A stretch of 64,000 nucleotides of DNA from Blumeriella jaapii. Taxonomy: Eukaryota > Ascomycota > Leotiomycetes > Helotiales > Drepanopezizaceae. The stretch spans positions 1,046,001-1,110,000 of the forward strand of contig VWND01000004.1 in NCBI GenBank assembly GCA_009599575.1. The letters are read 5' to 3'. The notes beneath the pieces were generated by a model that did no database searches, had not been told where the DNA came from, and saw only the letters and a list, made by a program, of their open reading frames with translations. Both the position numbers and the translations under genes were made by a program. Shown in pieces: positions 60,401 through 64,000 of the stretch; position 1 is the first letter of the stretch, and each line of letters opens with the position of its first letter.

Positions 60401-61652
60401 CCCCGGCCTTTTTCAGCTTTTTTCTGTTTTTAACTATTTTTAAAAATACGTTATAATAAATTTTTGCAACTTTAATAAAAACAAATACGATTACGATAAC
60501 GTGTTTATAATAATAAATCGCTTTTCAAAGCAAATTATTTCGATTTTTTGTTATAAAAATATCGACGCTCGAAGCCTCGTCAAATTATATATATTTCACG
60601 TATATAAGTATTTTGGCTTTTTAAAAAATATTATTAGCGATCGTAGCTTTTAGTATTGGTTTATTTTTTATTTTGAATTAAATAAAATACTCGGTACGCA
60701 ATTAAAATTTTCGACAGCCGCTTATTCTGAAACCGACAATCAGACCGAAATTTACAATTAATATTTGTAAAAACGCTTTCGACTTTTCGTAAATTTTTAT
60801 TAAAACGATTAAAGCGAATTTTTTTTAATAATAAATTTCGCTTAAATAATTTTTTTTTACGAAAGTTTAAATAGCTTTTTATTTTTTGAAATTATATACG
60901 ATTATACTTTTTATATTAATTGGAATTAAAAGCTTGATATTTTCTTTTTTTTTAATTTTTTATATAATCTAAATACAGACGAAGCTCGTGCGTACGCTCG
61001 CCGCTATTACGACGCTTGAAATCTCGCCAAATCGCATTTTTAATTAGTTTACGATAAAATAAAAAAAAATGCGAATAAATTTCGCCGCGCGATCGATTTT
61101 AACGTTGGCGATTACGTATAGCTCGATATGCGTTTATTTCCGATTTTCCGGCGTTTTCGTAAGCTCGAAAATTTTACAAACGGCTTTTTTAAAATTGTAA
61201 CTAAAATTTTCGATAACGTTTTTAAATTAAACCTTTTTAGTATTATAAACGTATATTTTGTTTTTTACGCTAATCGATTGCGTAAAGCAGCTGACGACGC
61301 GCTTTCAAATTAAATTAATTCAATTTTAAAATTTATTAATATAACTGATAAATTTAAATACGAAGTCGAAAAATTAATCGCTTATCGAATGCAACGGAAA
61401 ACTTTTTAATATAAAGCTTTTTAAATAGGCTTAAATAAAATTTTTACGTAGTATTCCGCGTTTGATTTTATATACGCTTTTTTAAAAATGCGCGATTTTC
61501 ATTTAGCGCATAAAAAACTTTTCGGTTTTTCTGCAAAACTTATAAACTGGCTAAAAACGTATTCCGAAGATTTAAATTCGTACGATTATTTAAATAGCGA
61601 CGTATTAATAAATAAAAGCTTTAAGGCGCGCTTTTTTCGGACGGGGAAATAA
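57417..61652 (+). pseudogene. A6 pol remnant (best-preserved family A pol)
   Basis: The protease region around 57520-57570 reads ALADFKANGYALIDSALIKF. A 170-codon open stretch (58340-58852) covers the RT N-terminal part, with AKKPDDLLRFCIDYRAFNN. The RT catalytic box at about 59080-59105 reads AYLNNIFIYSSDF. A 146-codon open stretch (59856-60296) covers the RNase H-integrase junction and the integrase zinc-binding-like N-terminus (FKRDLLLYHGRLIIPNVDYF). The integrase core reads NRFSKQIISIFCYKNIDARS, and the C-terminus at 61128-61313 reads MRLFPIFRRFRKLENFTNGF. It still has many stops and lost catalytic Asp residues. Confidence 0.88.
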
Positions 61653-61920
61653 TATAACGATTCACTTTTTTGCTATCTTTCGTATTACTCTAGCAATTAC
61701 GTATAGCTGCAAGCTTTCTGGTTTTTTAATAGGTTTTTTTATCAATTGTAAAAACTATTTATATATATAAGACTTTTTTTTTTAGCAACTTCTGCTTTTT
61801 GCAATTGTTAATTTTAAATAAATTTTTTTGTTACAAAACCAAAGGCTCGTTTTTTATATTATATAAACACGGCGACCAGTTGACTGATCTCCCAGCCCTC
61901 CGACTGATTAAATCGTTATA
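61653..61920 (+). repeat. A6 3' LTR (268 bp)
   Basis: Begins TATAACGATTCACTTTTTTG after the polypurine tract GGACGGGGAAATAA and ends GACTGATTAAATCGTTATA. Confidence 0.93.
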
Positions 61921-63023
61921 ACAAGTTTTAAATTATAAAAAAAACCTACGAAAAAGTATTTTATAAAAAAGCTAAAACCATTTATTAACGAATCAAAAAC
62001 GATTTTTAATAAAAAAAATGCTTCGAAAATTACAAAGCTTTCGTTAAAAACTGCATTTTTTATTAAAAACGAAAGCTTAGCCGAAAAAAAAACCCGTTAA
62101 ATTCGACGTAATCTTTTAAAATTTAAAAAAAAATCAATTTCGACGTTATACGCGTACCGATTACCGACCGCGAATATATAAACTTCGTATTCGCTATCGA
62201 CGATCTATTTAAATAGCTTAAAAAGCGACTTTTCCGAAACGCTATTTTCGAAGCTATAACGATTTTTTTTTAAAAAAACGTTATATATCGATACGGTTTA
62301 TTTAGCAAATTAAACGTCGATAATAAATCCGAAAACAAAAGCGTTATCGAAACTTTTATAAAAAAATACGATATTTAACGTATTTAAATCTTAGCTTATA
62401 ATTCGAAAAACAACGGATCCGTTAAACGAAATTATAAAAATATTTTCGACGGCTTTTTAAAAGCTATTCGAAAAAGCTATAAGCGTTAATCGCGGAAATT
62501 CTCGAAAATGCTTTTTATTATACGCATATGCATATACGCTTTTATTAAAATAATTTTATTTTTCATTTAATACGGCAAAACGCTCGATTATTTTTAAAAA
62601 CAAAATGGCTTATATAAAAGCTTTATAACGTAATTAAAATAAAAACGAAAGCAAATTTATTAGCAATAAAATTTAAATAATTAAACTATCGCGATATAAA
62701 TATAAAAAAAAATTTTTTTTTAAAAAAAAGTATAAAAAAACAGCTAAAAGAATCTAGAATAAAACCAAAATTAAAAAAAAAAACGCTAATTAAAAACGAA
62801 AATCTGATTTTCATTTACGACGTCCAGCGCGCTATTAATAAATCGGCCGATACTAAACTTAATTATAAATGGCTCGGATTTTACGAAATATACGAGGCCG
62901 AATTAAATAAAAGCTATTACAAACTTACGAAACTCGATAAAACAAAACTAAAAAAAACATTCGCCGCCAACCGATTAAAACGATTTTATAAAAAAAAACC
63001 AGCAAATTTACTTTTTAAACTCT
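61921..63023 (+). pseudogene. F integrase C-terminal remnant
   Basis: F resumes after A6. Near 62885-63010 the plus-strand frame reads EIYEAELNKSYYKLTKLDKT then KKTFAANRLKRFYKKKPANL, the pattern of a gypsy integrase C-terminal domain ending shortly before the element's 3' end. Upstream parts are integrase-like but too mutated to place catalytic residues. Confidence 0.7.
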
Positions 63024-63182
63024 GATTAAAATAATAATTCCGATTTCAGCGATTTCGACGACGACTCCGACCAAAGCGATTATATTTCTAAAAAAAAAAA
63101 CTTTTTGGAAAAATCTGGCATCAACAAAATAATAACGCTGCTATTAAAAATACGATTCAAATCGTAATTTTACTTATAACCG

Positions 63183-63213
<31 letters not shown>

Positions 63214-63834
63214 ATTTATTAATTATTTTACTATTTTTGTTTTGCTTTGCTTGTATACAATTTAATCATTTTGTTTTATATATACTATTTATTTTTAAAA
63301 CCTTTTTTTATATTATTTAAAACACCTATTATACTTTTCTTTATTTAATTATATTTTTGTTTACCAAAACAAAAGCTTTGTATATATTTAAGCCATATAT
63401 TTAATACATTTATATTATTCGCATATTTCACGAAAACTATTTTTTATGCATTTTATTATTTGCCATTTTCTGTATTATTTATTTTTTTCGTTGTTTTAAA
63501 CGAATATTTGCCTAAACAATTATAATTTATTAAAAAAACAATATGCGGATTTCCGTAACTTTTGGATACAAATACTTTACAATTTCCGAATTTTTTTCTA
63601 ATCATTTTTTAATAAATATAATATACTTTTTTAATTAATAAACCTATCGATATCATATCGTTTTTTAAGCAAAACCTTGCTAAACTTAGCAAACTTATTT
63701 TTAATTTATTTTAAAACGAAATTATTATACGCAACTTTTCCGAATTTAAACAAATATATAATACTATTATTTCAAATTAATAAATAACGCTCGTAAAAGT
63801 AACTATAAAACAATTCGATATAATAATTAAAAAC
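63024..63834. other. Extremely AT-rich 3' part of F
   Basis: No coding pattern. It contains a TA run near 63191-63207 and many short A/T runs. It should contain the 3' LTR of F, but no stretch could be aligned by eye with 44004-44787 or 41310-41900. It ends at ...AACGTTAAC, where family A sequence resumes. Confidence 0.5.
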
Positions 63835-64000
63835 GTTAACAAATTTTTATCGTATACGTAATTTAGCTTTGCGAAAGTTATAATTTTGCTAAAATAAGCG
63901 ACTGAAAGTTAATCGTCGCTATGAAATTACGAAAGCACAAAAGCTATTACGCCGTCGGAAGCGTCAGTTTTTAAAATACAAAAAAGGTTTTGCTTGTAAT
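63835..64000 (-). mobile_element. A4: family A fragment, right part (continues beyond the window)
   Basis: From TTTTTATCGTATACG onward it matches A1 from about 9832 (RNase H region). This picks up almost exactly where A4 stopped at 41042, so the 22.8 kb between them is an insertion stack in A4. Confidence 0.82.

Larger units (their letters stand above)
56040..61920 (+). mobile_element. A6: family A retrotransposon with gag deletion, inserted in F
   Basis: A 5881-bp element with LTRs at 56040-56308 and 61653-61920. Flanks are ATAAG (56035-56039) and ACAAG (61921-61925), a target duplication differing by one C-to-T transition in a CpA context. Compared with A5 it lacks about 520 bp at the start of gag: after GGCGTAAACTATTTTC it continues directly with TTAACGGCCAAAAC. 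Confidence 0.93.

Noticed and set aside
7200..64000. Short open frames in the AT-rich block as host genes
   Set aside because: Those I examined are either pieces of gag/pol in the element orientation or antisense shadows of them; AT-rich RIPped DNA also produces Lys/Phe/Ile/Asn-rich chance frames.
7033..64000. A mitochondrial or organellar insertion as the cause of the AT-richness
   Set aside because: The AT-rich sequence is explained by identifiable retrotransposons with LTRs and target duplications; no mitochondrial gene was seen.
1..64000. tRNA or rRNA genes
   Set aside because: No cloverleaf-type A/B box pair or rRNA-like stretch was recognised on either strand by eye; a dedicated scan could still find one.

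Overview
The window looks like nuclear DNA of a filamentous ascomycete (Pezizomycotina). The evidence is two ordinary housekeeping genes with 54-80 nt GT-AG introns, followed by a long AT-rich block of decayed retrotransposons. The decay is C-to-T/G-to-A on both strands with a large excess of TpA, which is the signature of repeat-induced point mutation (RIP). No species is assigned.

Region 1 (1-7032) has balanced base composition. It holds about 2.4 kb of unassigned, microsatellite-rich sequence, then a ceramide synthase gene (LAG1/LAC1 type, minus strand, 3 exons). A 1.7 kb divergent intergenic region separates it from an Hsp90 co-chaperone gene (AHA1, plus strand, 4 exons).

Region 2 (7033-64000) starts abruptly 269 bp after the AHA1 stop codon. 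It is a nest of Ty3/gypsy-type LTR retrotransposons in which I found no intact host gene. Family names here are local labels. Family A is about 6.4 kb, with 265-294 bp LTRs of the form TGTGACGAT...ATCGTCACA and order gag-PR-RT-RH-IN. It has complete copies A1 (7541-14000, TSD ATTTA), A5 (46280-52701, TSD CCGGC), A6 (56040-61920, TSD ACAAG/ATAAG) and A3 (23908-38938, with a 7.4 kb insert and an internal tandem duplication), plus fragments A0, A2 and A4. Family B is a chromodomain-bearing gypsy element: B1 (28129-35486, 414 bp LTRs, TSD AAACG) lies inside A3, and fragment B2 is split by A1. Family C (14122-15297) is a less mutated LTR joined directly to a gag gene with no pol. Family D (15602-21713, 185 bp LTRs, TSD GCCGT) lies inside A2 and contains a 31-nt G run. 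Unit E is a 267-bp repeat present three times; two inverted copies (41043 and 43737) flank one unrecognised, RIP-damaged open frame of about 2.4 kb. Family F (44004 to about 63834, plus strand) is a gypsy-like gag-pol element split by A5 and A6; I could not find its LTRs.

Nesting order: A1 lies in B2, B1 in A3, D in A2, A5 and A6 in F, and the E/F stack in A4. Families A and B each contain the other, so their activity overlapped in time. Every pol gene I could read carries stop codons, and most have catalytic Asp-to-Asn changes, so the block appears dead as autonomous elements. The items most worth a second look are the inverted-repeat unit at 41043-44003, the extra open frame between integrase and 3' LTR in B1, the gag-only element C, and the poly-G tract in D.
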